Positions 15,090 to 24,564 of a stretch of DNA of 64,000 bases are shown piece by piece; within the stretch, counting starts at the first letter, position 1; every line of letters begins with the position of its first letter. The stretch spans positions 22,991 to 86,990 of the forward strand of contig CAZSYT010000003.1 in assembly GCA_964610905.1 (NCBI GenBank), read 5' to 3'. A model generated the notes under the pieces. The model was not told the origin of the DNA and did no database searches. It saw only the letters and a list, made by a program, of their open reading frames with translations. The translations under genes were made by a program, and so were the position numbers. The stretch comes from JAJZJT01 sp964610905. Lineage in GTDB: Bacteria > Actinomycetota > Acidimicrobiia > Acidimicrobiales > RAAP-2.

Positions 15090-16080
15090 GGGCCACCCCT
15101 TGCACCTCGGCGAGCGAGCGCACGCCTTCGGCACGGCACCAGCGCTCGAGGGCGCTGACGAGCCGTCCCGTGGCCCGCGGGTCGCGCAGGGTCGCCGTGC
15201 CCACCCCGACGGCGTCGGCGCCGGCCATCAGGAGCTCGAGCGCACCGACGACGTCGGTGACTCCCCCCACGCCGACGATGCCGGCGCGGGGGAAGGCGGC
15301 GCGTACGTCGAAGACGGACCGGACGGCGACCGGGAGCACGGCGGGCCCCGACAGGCCCCCTCCCGCCGCGCCGGACCCGAGGGCGACCCGGCGCCGACCG
15401 ACGTCGACCGACAGGCCGAGGACGGTGTTGACGAGGGTGACGGCTTCGGCGCCGGCGCCGTAGGCGGCGGCGGCGACCTCGACGAGGTCGGCCACGTTGG
15501 GGCTGAGCTTCGCCCACCGCGGCAACGCCGGGCAGCCGGTCCCCACCGCGGCGACGGCCTCGGCGGTCGCCGACGGCGAGTGGGCGAACATGCGCCGGCG
15601 GTCCTCGACGTTCGGACAGCTGACGTTGACCTCGACGGCGACCACCGTCCCCGGTCCCCGGACGCCGGCCAACCCGTCCGTCAGCCGGCGTGCGACGGTC
15701 TCGAACTCGCCGACGCTGCGCCCCCACACGCTGACGACCACCCGCGCCCCGCTGGCCAGCAGTCGTCCGAGGTCGTCACGCAGCCAGGCGTCGATGCCCG
15801 GCCCCTGCAGCCCCACGCTGTTGAGCATCCCTCCGGGGGTCTCGCGCACCCTCGGCGCCGGGTTGCCGGCCCACGGCTCGGCGGCCAGCGACTTCACCAC
15901 GAGGGCACCCAGCCGTCCGAGCGGCACGTAGGCGTCGAGCTCGTCGGCGTGGCCGGCCGTGCCCGAGGCAGCGACCACGGGGTTGGGCAGGGCGAGCGAG
16001 CCGACCGACACCGACAGGTCGACGTCTCCCACCGTCACGGCGCGCCACGCCCGCCGCCACCGGGTAGCGACCCCGCTCAC
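15082..16080 (-). CDS. pyrD: Dihydroorotate dehydrogenase, class 1
   Basis: Oxidises dihydroorotate to orotate using FMN. The 332-residue protein has PNPVVAASGTAG, a KSLA segment, NSVGLQGPG and the catalytic loop VEVNVSCPN, where Cys (not Ser) marks class 1, and the FMN-phosphate loop VGVGGVTD. Class 1B enzymes need the iron-sulfur/FAD subunit PyrK, yet no pyrK is present: carB ends 6 bp upstream. The start is GTG 16080. An internal GTG near residue 16 is an alternative because the first 18 residues look unconserved. Confidence 0.92.
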   Translation of the reverse strand: MSGVATRWRRAWRAVTVGDVDLSVSVGSLALPNPVVAASGTAGHADELDAYVPLGRLGALVVKSLAAEPWAGNPAPRVRETPGGMLNSVGLQGPGIDAWLRDDLGRLLASGARVVVSVWGRSVGEFETVARRLTDGLAGVRGPGTVVAVEVNVSCPNVEDRRRMFAHSPSATAEAVAAVGTGCPALPRWAKLSPNVADLVEVAAAAYGAGAEAVTLVNTVLGLSVDVGRRRVALGSGAAGGGLSGPAVLPVAVRSVFDVRAAFPRAGIVGVGGVTDVVGALELLMAGADAVGVGTATLRDPRATGRLVSALERWCRAEGVRSLAEVQGVAHG

Positions 16081-16086
16081 CGGACC

Positions 16087-19000
16087 TCAGCGGGCATGGT
16101 GCTCCTGCAACGAGCGCACGGCGAGTGGGTGCTCCCGCCCGTCCGCGATGCCGGCCGCCGCGGCCCGGGCCGCGGGAAGCGTCGTGAGGCACGGGACCTG
16201 GTTCGCGAGGGCGGCGGCCCGGATGTGCAGACCGTCGGCCCGAGGCCCCCGACCCCGTGGCGTGTTGACCACCAGCTGCACCTTGCCCGAGGCGATGAGC
16301 TCGACGGCGTCGGCTCCCGAGGGGTCCCCCACCTTCGCGACAACCGTCTCGACGGCCAGCCCCGCGCCCTCGAGCATCGCCGCCGTGCCCGCCGTCGCCG
16401 CCAGGGAGAACCCGAGCTCGGCGAAGCGTCGTGCCACCCCCAGGCCCGCCGACTTGTCGCGATCGGCGAGCGACAGGAACACGGTGCCGTCGTCGGGAAG
16501 CCCGCTGCCCGCCGCCAGCTGGCTCTTGGCGAAGGCCAGCCCGAAGGTCCGGTCGATGCCCATCACCTCGCCGGTCGAGCGCATCTCGGGGCCGAGCAGG
16601 GTGTCGACCCCGGGGAACCGGTTGAAGGGCAGCACCGCCTCCTTGACGGCCACGTGACCGGTGACCGGCGGCTGGAGCAGCCCCTCGGCCCGAAGCTCGT
16701 CGAGGGTGGCGCCGACCATGACCCGGGCCGCCACCATGGCCACGGGCACGCCGGTGGCCTTGGCCACGAACGGCACCGTCCGGCTGGCCCGGGGGTTGGC
16801 CTCGAGGACGTAGACGCGGTCGTCCTTCACGGCGAACTGGACGTTCAAGAGCCCCCGCACCTGCAACGCCTCGGCGATCGCCCGGACGTGGCCCTCGATG
16901 GCGGCGACCACGTCGTCGGAGAGGGTCTGGGGCGGCAGGGCGCACGCCGAGTCGCCCGAGTGGACCCCGGCCTCCTCGACGTGCTCCATCACCCCGCAGA
17001 CGAGCACGGCACCGGTGACGTCACGGACGGCGTCGACGTCCACCTCCACGGCGTCCTCGAGGAACCGGTCGACGAGCACCGGCCGTTCGGCCGTCACCCC
17101 GCCCTCGCGGCCGAGCGCACCGCCGGCCGCCGTCATGGCCTCCACGGCCGCCACCAGGCGCTCGTCGTCGTAGACGATCTCCATCGCCCGTCCCCCGAGC
17201 ACGTAGGAGGGGCGGACGAGCACCGGGTAGCCGACCTCGGCGGCGACCGAGCGTGCCCCTTCGGGCGTGGTCGCCGTGCCGCCGGGGGGCTGGGGGATGC
17301 CGAGGCGCCGGCACAGGTCGTTCCACTGCTCGCGGTCCTCGGCCACGTCGATCGAGCGCGGTGACGTGCCGAGCACGAGCTCCTCGGGGATGCCCCCGGC
17401 CAGCTTGAGGGGTGTCTGGCCGCCCAGGCTGACGATCACGCCCACCAGCCGGCCGCCCCCGCTCGAGGCGCGTGCCTCGGCGTCGAGCACGTTGGCCAGG
17501 TCCTCGCCCGTCAACGGCTCGAAGTAGAGCCGGTCCGAGGTGTCGTAGTCGGTCGAGACGGTCTCCGGGTTGCAGTTGACCATCACCGTCTCGTACCCGG
17601 CCGCCCGCAGGGCCAGCGAGGCGTGGACGCAGCAGTAGTCGAACTCGATGCCCTGCCCGATCCGGTTCGGCCCGGACCCGAGGATCACCACCCGGGGCCG
17701 GCTGGACGGGCGCACCTCGTCCTCGTCCTCGGTCGTCGCGTAGTGGTAGGGCGTGTGCGCCTCGAACTCGGCTGCACAGGTGTCCACCGTCTTGAACGTG
17801 GCCTCGACGCCGGCGGCCCGGCGCGCCCGGCGCACGTCGGCGGTCGTCACCCCGGCGCCGAAGCAGTGGGCGAGCTGGTCGTCCGAGAACCCCAGGCGCT
17901 TGAGCCGGCGCCAGGCCCGGCGGTCGAGGTCGTCCGGCCCCACCCCCAGGGCCACCTGCAGGCCGAGGGCCATGCGCTCGTCGCTCACCGCGGCGACCTG
18001 GCCGACGAACCACGGGTCGATGCCGGTGGCCGCGGCCACCTGCTCGACCGGCACGCCCCGGCGCAGGAGGGACTCGACGGCGAAGATGCGCTCGGGGGTG
18101 GCCACCCGCACCTGCTCGAGGAGCTCGCCCACCGGCACGGCGTCGAGGACGACCTCGGCGGGATCGGCGTTGAGGCCGGCTCGGCCCTGCTCGAGCGAGC
18201 GGAGCGCCTTCTGGAGGGACTCGGGGAAGGTGCGGCCGATGGCCATCACCTCCCCCACCGACTGCATGCGGGTGCCCAGCACGCCCGGGGCGCCGGGGAG
18301 CTTCTCGAACGCCCAGCGCGGCACCTTGGTGACGACGTAGTCGATCGTCGGCTCGAAGGACGCCGGCGTGGCACCGGTGATGTCGTTGGTCACCTCGTCG
18401 AGCCGGTAGCCGACGGCGAGCCGGGCGGCGATCTTGGCGATGGGGAAGCCCGTTGCCTTGGAGGCGAGCGCCGAGGAGCGCGACACCCGGGGGTTCATCT
18501 CGATCACGAGCTGCTCCCCCGTGGCGGGGTCGACGGCGAACTGCACGTTCGACCCGCCCGTCTCGACCCCGACCCGTCGGATACAGGCGAAGGCGGCGTC
18601 GCGCATCTCCTGGTACTCGACGTCGGTGAGCGTCTGGGCGGGGGCGACCGTGATCGAGTCGCCGGTGTGGACGCCCATCGGGTCGACGTTCTCTATGGAG
18701 CAGACGACCACGCAGTTGTCCGCCCGGTCCCGCATGACCTCGAGCTCGAACTCCTTCTGTCCGGCGATCGACCGCTCGACGAGGACCTCGCCGATCGGCG
18801 AGGCGGCGAGGCCCTCTGCGGCGAGCCGGGCGAGCGAGGCAGCGTCGGAGGCGATCCCCGTGCCGGCGCCGCCGAGGATGTAGCTCGGCCGGACCATGAT
18901 GGGGAAGCCGATCTCGGCCCCGATGGCCATCGCCTCGTCGAGGGAGTGGGCGAACCCCGACCGAGGGACGGCGAGCCCGATCTCCTCCATGGCGGCCTTG

Positions 19001-19395
19001 AACCGCTCGCGGTCCTCGGCGGTGGCGATGGCCTCGGCGTTGGCCCCGATGACCTCGACCCCGAACGCCTCGAGCACCCCGCGCTCGACGAGCGACATGG
19101 TGAGGTTGAGGGCGGTCTGGCCGCCGAGCGTCGGCAGGAGCGCGTCGGGACGCTCGCGGTCGATGATCGCCGCGAGGACGTCGGCGTCGAGCGGCTCGAC
19201 GTAGGTCCGGTCGGCCGTCGCCGGGTCGGTCATGATCGTGGCGGGGTTCGAGTTGGCCAGGACCACCCGGAACCCCTCGGCAGCGAGCACCCGGCACGCC
19301 TGGGTGCCCGAGTAGTCGAACTCGCAGGCTTGCCCGATCACGATGGGCCCCGAGCCGATGACGAGGATGGACTCGATGTCGGTGCGCCGTGGCAT
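16087..19395 (-). CDS. carB: Carbamoyl-phosphate synthase large subunit
   Basis: Makes carbamoyl phosphate for pyrimidines and arginine from bicarbonate, two ATP and the ammonia delivered by CarA. The 1102-residue length is normal. Two homologous ATP-grasp halves are visible: the first starts with RRTDIESILVIGSGPIVIGQ and has SYILGGAGTGI; the second starts near residue 570 with VVILGSGPNRIGQGIEFDYC and has SYVLGGRAMEI. The C-terminal MGS-like allosteric domain (about residue 960 on) contains FAELGFSLAATAGTA and ends HPLAVRSLQEHHAR. ATG 19395 overlaps the carA TGA by one base (TGATG). Confidence 0.98.
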   Translation of the reverse strand: MPRRTDIESILVIGSGPIVIGQACEFDYSGTQACRVLAAEGFRVVLANSNPATIMTDPATADRTYVEPLDADVLAAIIDRERPDALLPTLGGQTALNLTMSLVERGVLEAFGVEVIGANAEAIATAEDRERFKAAMEEIGLAVPRSGFAHSLDEAMAIGAEIGFPIMVRPSYILGGAGTGIASDAASLARLAAEGLAASPIGEVLVERSIAGQKEFELEVMRDRADNCVVVCSIENVDPMGVHTGDSITVAPAQTLTDVEYQEMRDAAFACIRRVGVETGGSNVQFAVDPATGEQLVIEMNPRVSRSSALASKATGFPIAKIAARLAVGYRLDEVTNDITGATPASFEPTIDYVVTKVPRWAFEKLPGAPGVLGTRMQSVGEVMAIGRTFPESLQKALRSLEQGRAGLNADPAEVVLDAVPVGELLEQVRVATPERIFAVESLLRRGVPVEQVAAATGIDPWFVGQVAAVSDERMALGLQVALGVGPDDLDRRAWRRLKRLGFSDDQLAHCFGAGVTTADVRRARRAAGVEATFKTVDTCAAEFEAHTPYHYATTEDEDEVRPSSRPRVVILGSGPNRIGQGIEFDYCCVHASLALRAAGYETVMVNCNPETVSTDYDTSDRLYFEPLTGEDLANVLDAEARASSGGGRLVGVIVSLGGQTPLKLAGGIPEELVLGTSPRSIDVAEDREQWNDLCRRLGIPQPPGGTATTPEGARSVAAEVGYPVLVRPSYVLGGRAMEIVYDDERLVAAVEAMTAAGGALGREGGVTAERPVLVDRFLEDAVEVDVDAVRDVTGAVLVCGVMEHVEEAGVHSGDSACALPPQTLSDDVVAAIEGHVRAIAEALQVRGLLNVQFAVKDDRVYVLEANPRASRTVPFVAKATGVPVAMVAARVMVGATLDELRAEGLLQPPVTGHVAVKEAVLPFNRFPGVDTLLGPEMRSTGEVMGIDRTFGLAFAKSQLAAGSGLPDDGTVFLSLADRDKSAGLGVARRFAELGFSLAATAGTAAMLEGAGLAVETVVAKVGDPSGADAVELIASGKVQLVVNTPRGRGPRADGLHIRAAALANQVPCLTTLPAARAAAAGIADGREHPLAVRSLQEHHAR

Positions 19396-20507
19396 CAGGG
19401 TCTCCCTGCGGCCGAGCGCTCCATGGCCCGGACGAACTCGTCGAAGAGGTAGCGGGCGTCGTGGGGCCCCGGGGCCGCCTCGGGGTGGTACTGCACCGAG
19501 AACGCCGGGACGTCACGGCACGCCAGGCCCTCGACCACCCCGTCGTTCAGGTTGACGTGGGTGACCTCGGCCGTGGGCACCGACTCCGCCACGACCGCGT
19601 AGTTGTGGTTCTGCGACGTGATCTCGACCCGGCCGGTCCGCAGGTCCTTCACCGGGTGGTTGCCCCCGTGGTGCCCGAAGGGCAGCTTGAAGGTCGTCCC
19701 CCCGAGCGCGGTGGCGAGGAGCTGGTGCCCCAGGCAGATCCCGAACACCGGCACTCGCCCGACGGCGAGCAGTGCCGCCACCTCCGCCGTCGGGCCGGGG
19801 AGGGCGGCGGGGTCCCCCGGGCCGTTGGAGAGGAAGACGCCGTGGGGTTCGAGGTCGAGGACGTGCTCGGCCGGCGTGGAGGCGGGGACCACCGTCACGG
19901 TGGCCAGGGCGGCCAGGCGCCTGACCATCGTCTCCTTGATCCCGAAGTCGTAGGCAACGACGCGCCACGGGCCGTCGCCCCGGGTGACCGGCCCGTCGAG
20001 GGTCACCTCGGAGACGAGGTCCCTCCCGTCGGTGGGCGCCGCCCGACGCGCCGCCTCGGCGACCGCCTGCTCGCCGGCCGTCCCGAAGGCGCACGGCATG
20101 GCGCCGGCGTCGCGGAGGTGACGGGTGAGCCGCCGGGTGTCGACCCCGGTGATGCCGGGCACGCCGTGGTCCACGAGGAACTGCTCGAGGTCTCCCCGGG
20201 CGCGCCAGTTGCTCGCCGCCTCGGTGAGCTCGCGGACCACCACCCCCCGGCACGCCGGCCGGCTCGACTCGTCGTCGTCGGGGTTCACGCCGTAGTTGCC
20301 GATGTGGGTGGCCGTGAAGACGATCACCTGCCCCGCGTAGGACGGGTCCGTCACCACCTCCTGGTACCCGCTCAGGACGGTGTTGAACACGGCCTCGCCC
20401 TCGGTGACCCCTCCGGGTGCGTCGGCGCCGATCGCCTCGCCCTCGAAGATCGTGCCGTCCGCCAGCACCAGGCAGGCCTCGGGCCGGAGACGGCGGCGAC
20501 GGCTCAC
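19395..20507 (-). CDS. carA: Carbamoyl-phosphate synthase small (glutaminase) subunit
   Basis: Releases ammonia from glutamine and channels it to CarB. The 370-residue protein has the N-terminal CPSase domain (EACLVLADGTIFEG, GEAVFNTVLSGYQEVVTDPSY) and a class-I glutamine amidotransferase domain with the nucleophile in FGICLGHQ and the His/Glu pair in QYHPEA. GTG 20507 overlaps the pyrC stop as GTGA. The longer open frame inside pyrC is not coding. Coupled on both sides in the pyrB-pyrC-carA-carB run. Confidence 0.97.
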   Translation of the reverse strand: MSRRRRLRPEACLVLADGTIFEGEAIGADAPGGVTEGEAVFNTVLSGYQEVVTDPSYAGQVIVFTATHIGNYGVNPDDDESSRPACRGVVVRELTEAASNWRARGDLEQFLVDHGVPGITGVDTRRLTRHLRDAGAMPCAFGTAGEQAVAEAARRAAPTDGRDLVSEVTLDGPVTRGDGPWRVVAYDFGIKETMVRRLAALATVTVVPASTPAEHVLDLEPHGVFLSNGPGDPAALPGPTAEVAALLAVGRVPVFGICLGHQLLATALGGTTFKLPFGHHGGNHPVKDLRTGRVEITSQNHNYAVVAESVPTAEVTHVNLNDGVVEGLACRDVPAFSVQYHPEAAPGPHDARYLFDEFVRAMERSAAGRP

Positions 20508-21793
20508 CGCTGCGCCTCGCCGTCGACGACCACCGGCTCGCCGTCGAGCACGGTGTGGCGGACCTTGGCCGTGAGCCGCCGCCCGGCGTAGGGGGTGTTG
20601 CGGCTGCGACTGGCCAGCGAGGCGGGGTCGACCTCCCATCGGTGTGCCGGGTCGACGACGCACAGGTTGGCGGCCGCGCCGGGCGCGACGGGGCCGCCGT
20701 GGTCGGGGGCGAGACCGGCGATGGCCGCCGGCTGCCAGCTCATCAGTGCGAGCACGCGGTGCAGGGGGACCTCCAGCTCGGTCACGGCCAGTGCGAGCGC
20801 CGTCTCGAGCCCCAGCATCCCCGGCGGGGCATCGTCGAGCGGCCGGTCCTTCGCCTCGGGCGGGTGCGGCGCATGGTCGGTGGCGATGGCGTCAGCCGTG
20901 CCGTCGGCGAGGGCGGCGCGCACGGCCGCCACGTCGCCCGCCGGCCGGAGCGGCGGGTTGACCTTGAAGACGGGGTCGAAGCCCTCCAGCTCGGCGTCGG
21001 TGAGGGTGAAGTGGTGGGGCGTCACCTCGGCGGTCACCGGCAGGCCGGCGCGCTTGGCGTCGCCCACGGCGGCGAGGGCGGTGGCCGTCGAGAGGTGCAG
21101 GAAGTGCAGGCGCGCCCCCGTCTCGCGCACGAGCGCCAGGTCTCGCACGACCATGAGCTCCTCGGCGAGCGCGGGGGTGCCCGCGAGCCCGAGCCGGCTC
21201 GAGACGGGCCCTTCGTGCATCACGCCGCCCTCGGCCAGCGTGGCCTCCTCGCAGTGCTGGGCCAGCGTCACGCCGAGGCCGCCTGCGTACTCGAGCGCCC
21301 GGCGCATCACCGACGCCGACTGCACGCCGGTCCCGTCGTCGGTGAAGAGCCGCACCCCGAGCGCGGCGAGCTCGGCCATCGGGGCCAGGCGGGTCCCGGC
21401 CCGGCCCACCGTGATGGCGCCGGCCACGGCGACGTGGCACGGCACGCCACGGGCGAGCGACTGCACGTCGCGCACGACGGAGGCCGAGTCGACCGGCGGG
21501 TCCGTGTTCGGCATCGCCACCACCGCCGTGTAGCCGCCGAGGGCCGCGGCACGGGCGCCCGACTCCACCGTCTCGGACTCCTCGGCGCCGGGCTCGCGCA
21601 AGTGGCTGTGGAGGTCGACGAGGCCGGGTGCGACGACGCAGCCCCCGGCGTCGAGCACGGTGGCCCGGCGCGGCACGGCGACCCCCTCCTCGACGGCGAC
21701 GACCCGCCCGCCCTCCACGACGACGTCGGCCCGACGCTCGCCGGTGACGTCGACGACCGACCCGCCCCGGACGACCACCAGGCGCTCAGCCAC
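20504..21793 (-). CDS. pyrC: Dihydroorotase
   Basis: Zinc enzyme closing carbamoyl-aspartate to dihydroorotate. The 429-residue type I enzyme shows the metal motif VDLHSHLREPG, MPNTDPP, HFLHLSTATAL, TPHHFTLTD and ATDHAPHPPEAK, which together carry the metal ligands and catalytic Asp. GTG 21793 overlaps the pyrB stop by 8 bp, and the 3' end overlaps carA by 4 bp. Confidence 0.97.
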   Translation of the reverse strand: MAERLVVVRGGSVVDVTGERRADVVVEGGRVVAVEEGVAVPRRATVLDAGGCVVAPGLVDLHSHLREPGAEESETVESGARAAALGGYTAVVAMPNTDPPVDSASVVRDVQSLARGVPCHVAVAGAITVGRAGTRLAPMAELAALGVRLFTDDGTGVQSASVMRRALEYAGGLGVTLAQHCEEATLAEGGVMHEGPVSSRLGLAGTPALAEELMVVRDLALVRETGARLHFLHLSTATALAAVGDAKRAGLPVTAEVTPHHFTLTDAELEGFDPVFKVNPPLRPAGDVAAVRAALADGTADAIATDHAPHPPEAKDRPLDDAPPGMLGLETALALAVTELEVPLHRVLALMSWQPAAIAGLAPDHGGPVAPGAAANLCVVDPAHRWEVDPASLASRSRNTPYAGRRLTAKVRHTVLDGEPVVVDGEAQR

Positions 21794-22871
21794 CGACGGC
21801 TCCCCGCTGTCGCGCCGTCGCCACGGCCGTCCGGCGCCGGGGGCGGGGCGACGGGGCGTGACCGGCCTGGTCGGGCAGCCCGCCCGTGTCGGCCAGGGCC
21901 TCGTGCCCGAGCAGGAGGAACAGGACGGCCATCCGGACGACGAGGCCGCTCCGCACCTGGTCGCCGATGCGGGCGCACGGCAGGTCGGCGACGTCCGAGG
22001 CGATCTCGACGCCGCGCACGACCGGGCCCGGGTGGAGCACGAGCGTGGCCGGGTCGAGCCGGGCGGCGCGCCCCGCCGTGAGGCCCCAGCGGGCCGTGTA
22101 CTCGCGGAGCGTCGGCACGTAGGCGCCGCTGCCCCGCTCGGCCTGGAGCCGCAGCAACGAGACGACCCGGGCGCCCGCCAGGGTCGCGTCGAGGTCGTGG
22201 GACACCCCGGCGACGGGCCAGCCTTCGAGGGAAGGGGGGAGCAGGGTCGGCGGTGCCACCAGGGTCACCCGGGCGCCCACGGCCGCGTACGCGGCCACGA
22301 GCGAGCGCGCCACCCGGCTGTGGCGGACGTCCCCCACCACCGCCACGGGGAGCCCGGCGAAGGCCGTGAGCGGGTCGTCGCCCGGACCGGCCAGCGCGCT
22401 CGACACCGTGTAGAGGTCGGCGAGCGCCTGCGTGGGGTGCTGGTGCCAGCCGTCGCCCGCGTTGACGACGACCGTCCCGGGTGCCCACGACGCCACCCGG
22501 TGCGCGGTGCCCGAGGACCGGTGGCGCACCACGATGGCGTCGATGCCCATCGCCTCGATTGTGGTCACCGTGTCCCGCAGCGACTCCCCCTTGTTGAGCG
22601 ACGAGGAGCCGGCCGAGAAGCTGAGGACGTCGGCGGAGAGGCGCTTGGCCGCCGTCTCGAAGGACAGGCGCGTGCGGGTCGAGTCCTCGAGGAACAGGGT
22701 GGCCACCGTCCGCCCCCGGAGGGCGGGCACCTTGGGGTTGGCGCGCCGGCCGACCTCGGCGAACGAGTCGGCGAGGGTGAGCACCCGGGCGATCCCCTCG
22801 GTCCCCAGGTCGTCGACCGTCAAGAGGTTCCGGGACGGCAGCCCGGCGTGGTCGATGCCGACGTGCGTCAT
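21786..22871 (-). CDS. pyrB: Aspartate carbamoyltransferase catalytic subunit
   Basis: Joins carbamoyl phosphate to aspartate. The 361-residue protein has the carbamoyl-phosphate loop FLEDSTRTRLSFE, the RHRSSG and GDGWHQHPTQALADL segments, and GDVRHSRVARSL. A C-terminal tail of about 45 residues rich in Pro/Arg goes beyond the usual family end. ATG 22871 overlaps the pyrR stop (ATGA). No pyrI is present. Confidence 0.96.
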   Translation of the reverse strand: MTHVGIDHAGLPSRNLLTVDDLGTEGIARVLTLADSFAEVGRRANPKVPALRGRTVATLFLEDSTRTRLSFETAAKRLSADVLSFSAGSSSLNKGESLRDTVTTIEAMGIDAIVVRHRSSGTAHRVASWAPGTVVVNAGDGWHQHPTQALADLYTVSSALAGPGDDPLTAFAGLPVAVVGDVRHSRVARSLVAAYAAVGARVTLVAPPTLLPPSLEGWPVAGVSHDLDATLAGARVVSLLRLQAERGSGAYVPTLREYTARWGLTAGRAARLDPATLVLHPGPVVRGVEIASDVADLPCARIGDQVRSGLVVRMAVLFLLLGHEALADTGGLPDQAGHAPSPRPRRRTAVATARQRGAVGG

Positions 22872-23473
22872 CGGCCGACCACGTCGCCCAGCATGACGCC
22901 CTCCTCGGTCACGTCGACCATCTCGTCCCGGCGGGTCGGCAGGTTCTTCCCGACGTAGTCGGGTCGGATGGGGAGCTCGCGGTGCCCCCGGTCGACCATC
23001 ACCGCCAATTGGACGGCCTGGGCCCGCCCGTACTCGCCCAGGGCGCCGAGGGCGGCGCGGATGGTCCGCCCGGTGAAGAGGACGTCGTCGACCAGCACCA
23101 CGGTCTTGCCCGTCAGGTCGACGGGGATGTCGGTGACGGCCTCGGGGAGCACGGGCCGCAGCCCGATGTCGTCGCGGTAGAAGGCCACGTCGAGCGTGCC
23201 CATCGTCACCGGTGCCGGCGCCTCGGCCTCGTCGGGTCGCGGCGCACGGGCGCTGGCGAGGACGTCGAGCGCCTCGGTCAGGCGCCGGGCGATCGGGACG
23301 CCGCCGGTCTGCAGGCCCACGACGACCACGTCGTCGAGGCCGCGGTTGCGCTCGACGACCTCGTGGGCCATCCGGGTGATGGCCCGGGTGATGTCGTCGG
23401 CCGAGAGGACCTGGGATCGGGGGACGAAGACCGCGCCCCGCGGTCGGGCGTGATTCCGCTCTCGTTCGGCCAC
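22868..23473 (-). CDS. pyrR: Pyrimidine operon RNA-binding regulator / uracil phosphoribosyltransferase
   Basis: UMP-dependent RNA-binding repressor of pyr genes with a phosphoribosyltransferase fold. The 201-residue product has VGLQTGGVPIARRL, the PRPP loop VVLVDDVLFTGRTI and the family-specific RGHRELPIRPDYVGKNLPT. GTG 23473 is preferred because GGAGG sits five bases ahead; an in-frame GTG at 23485 is the alternative. The leader directly upstream carries a textbook PyrR-binding hairpin (23492-23509), so PyrR probably controls its own operon, most simply by blocking ribosome access as shown for mycobacterial PyrR. Confidence 0.95.
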   Translation of the reverse strand: MAERERNHARPRGAVFVPRSQVLSADDITRAITRMAHEVVERNRGLDDVVVVGLQTGGVPIARRLTEALDVLASARAPRPDEAEAPAPVTMGTLDVAFYRDDIGLRPVLPEAVTDIPVDLTGKTVVLVDDVLFTGRTIRAALGALGEYGRAQAVQLAVMVDRGHRELPIRPDYVGKNLPTRRDEMVDVTEEGVMLGDVVGR

Positions 23474-23491
23474 GTCGTCCTCCACTCCGTA

Positions 23492-23509
23492 CGGGCCTCA
23501 CAGGACCCG
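23492..23509 (-). promoter_or_regulatory. PyrR-binding RNA hairpin ahead of pyrR
   Basis: On the minus-strand RNA, 5' CGGGUC / CUGUGA / GGCCCG 3' forms a 6-bp stem (one U-G pair) with the hexaloop CUGUGA. This satisfies the binding-loop consensus RUCCNGNGAGGY (23506-23495). It ends about 18 nt before the pyrR GTG and close to its GGAGG. Seen: sequence and pairing. Inferred: translational repression by PyrR-UMP. Confidence 0.85.
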
Positions 23510-23530
23510 CTTCACGGTCGGTCGTGGAGC

Positions 23531-23949
23531 TTAGCGCGTGCCCGGCCCGGCGCGGAGCCTGGACGCCACGGTGGCGAGGACCCCGTTGACGAACCGGCCC
23601 GACTCTTCGGTCGAGTAGGCCGAGGCGAGCTCGACGGCCTCGCTGAGCACGACGGCGGTCGGCGTCGACGGCACGGCGAGCAGCTCGGCGGCGCCCAGGC
23701 GGAGGACGTTGCGATCGACGACCGCCATCCGGGCCACCTCCCAGCCTTCCGACACCTCGCCCAGCAGGCGGTCGATCTCCTCGCGGTGGGCCTCCAAGGC
23801 GGCGAGCAGGGTCAGCGCGTACTCGTCGGGCGGCACGGCCAGGCCGGCGACGACGGACGAGACCGGCTCGCCCTTCACGTCGGCCTCGTAGAGGAGGGTG
23901 AGCGCCCGCTCCCGCGACCGCCGCCGGCTCCCGTCGCGTCCGGTGGTCG

Positions 23950-23953
<4 letters not shown>
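23531..23953 (-). CDS. nusB: Transcription antitermination factor NusB
   Basis: RNA-binding factor that joins NusE in rRNA antitermination complexes. The 140-residue product has the N-terminal RRRSRERALTLLYEADVKG and the C-terminal LRLGAAELLAVPSTPTAVVLSEAVELASAYSTEESGRFVNG region (in pieces), both typical. GTG 23953 overlaps the efp stop (GTGA). It is followed by a 57-bp gap with the PyrR site, the only untranslated spacer of note in this part of the array. Confidence 0.95.
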
Positions 23954-24510
<557 letters not shown>

Positions 24511-24564
24511 CAGCACGCACCTTCCCTCACGAGGGCCCCTCCGCGGGGCAGGACTGGCGTCCCC

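Noticed and set aside
14364..17364. Long plus-strand frames across pyrF, pyrD and carB
   Set aside because: Antisense shadows of confirmed pyrimidine genes with low-complexity translations.
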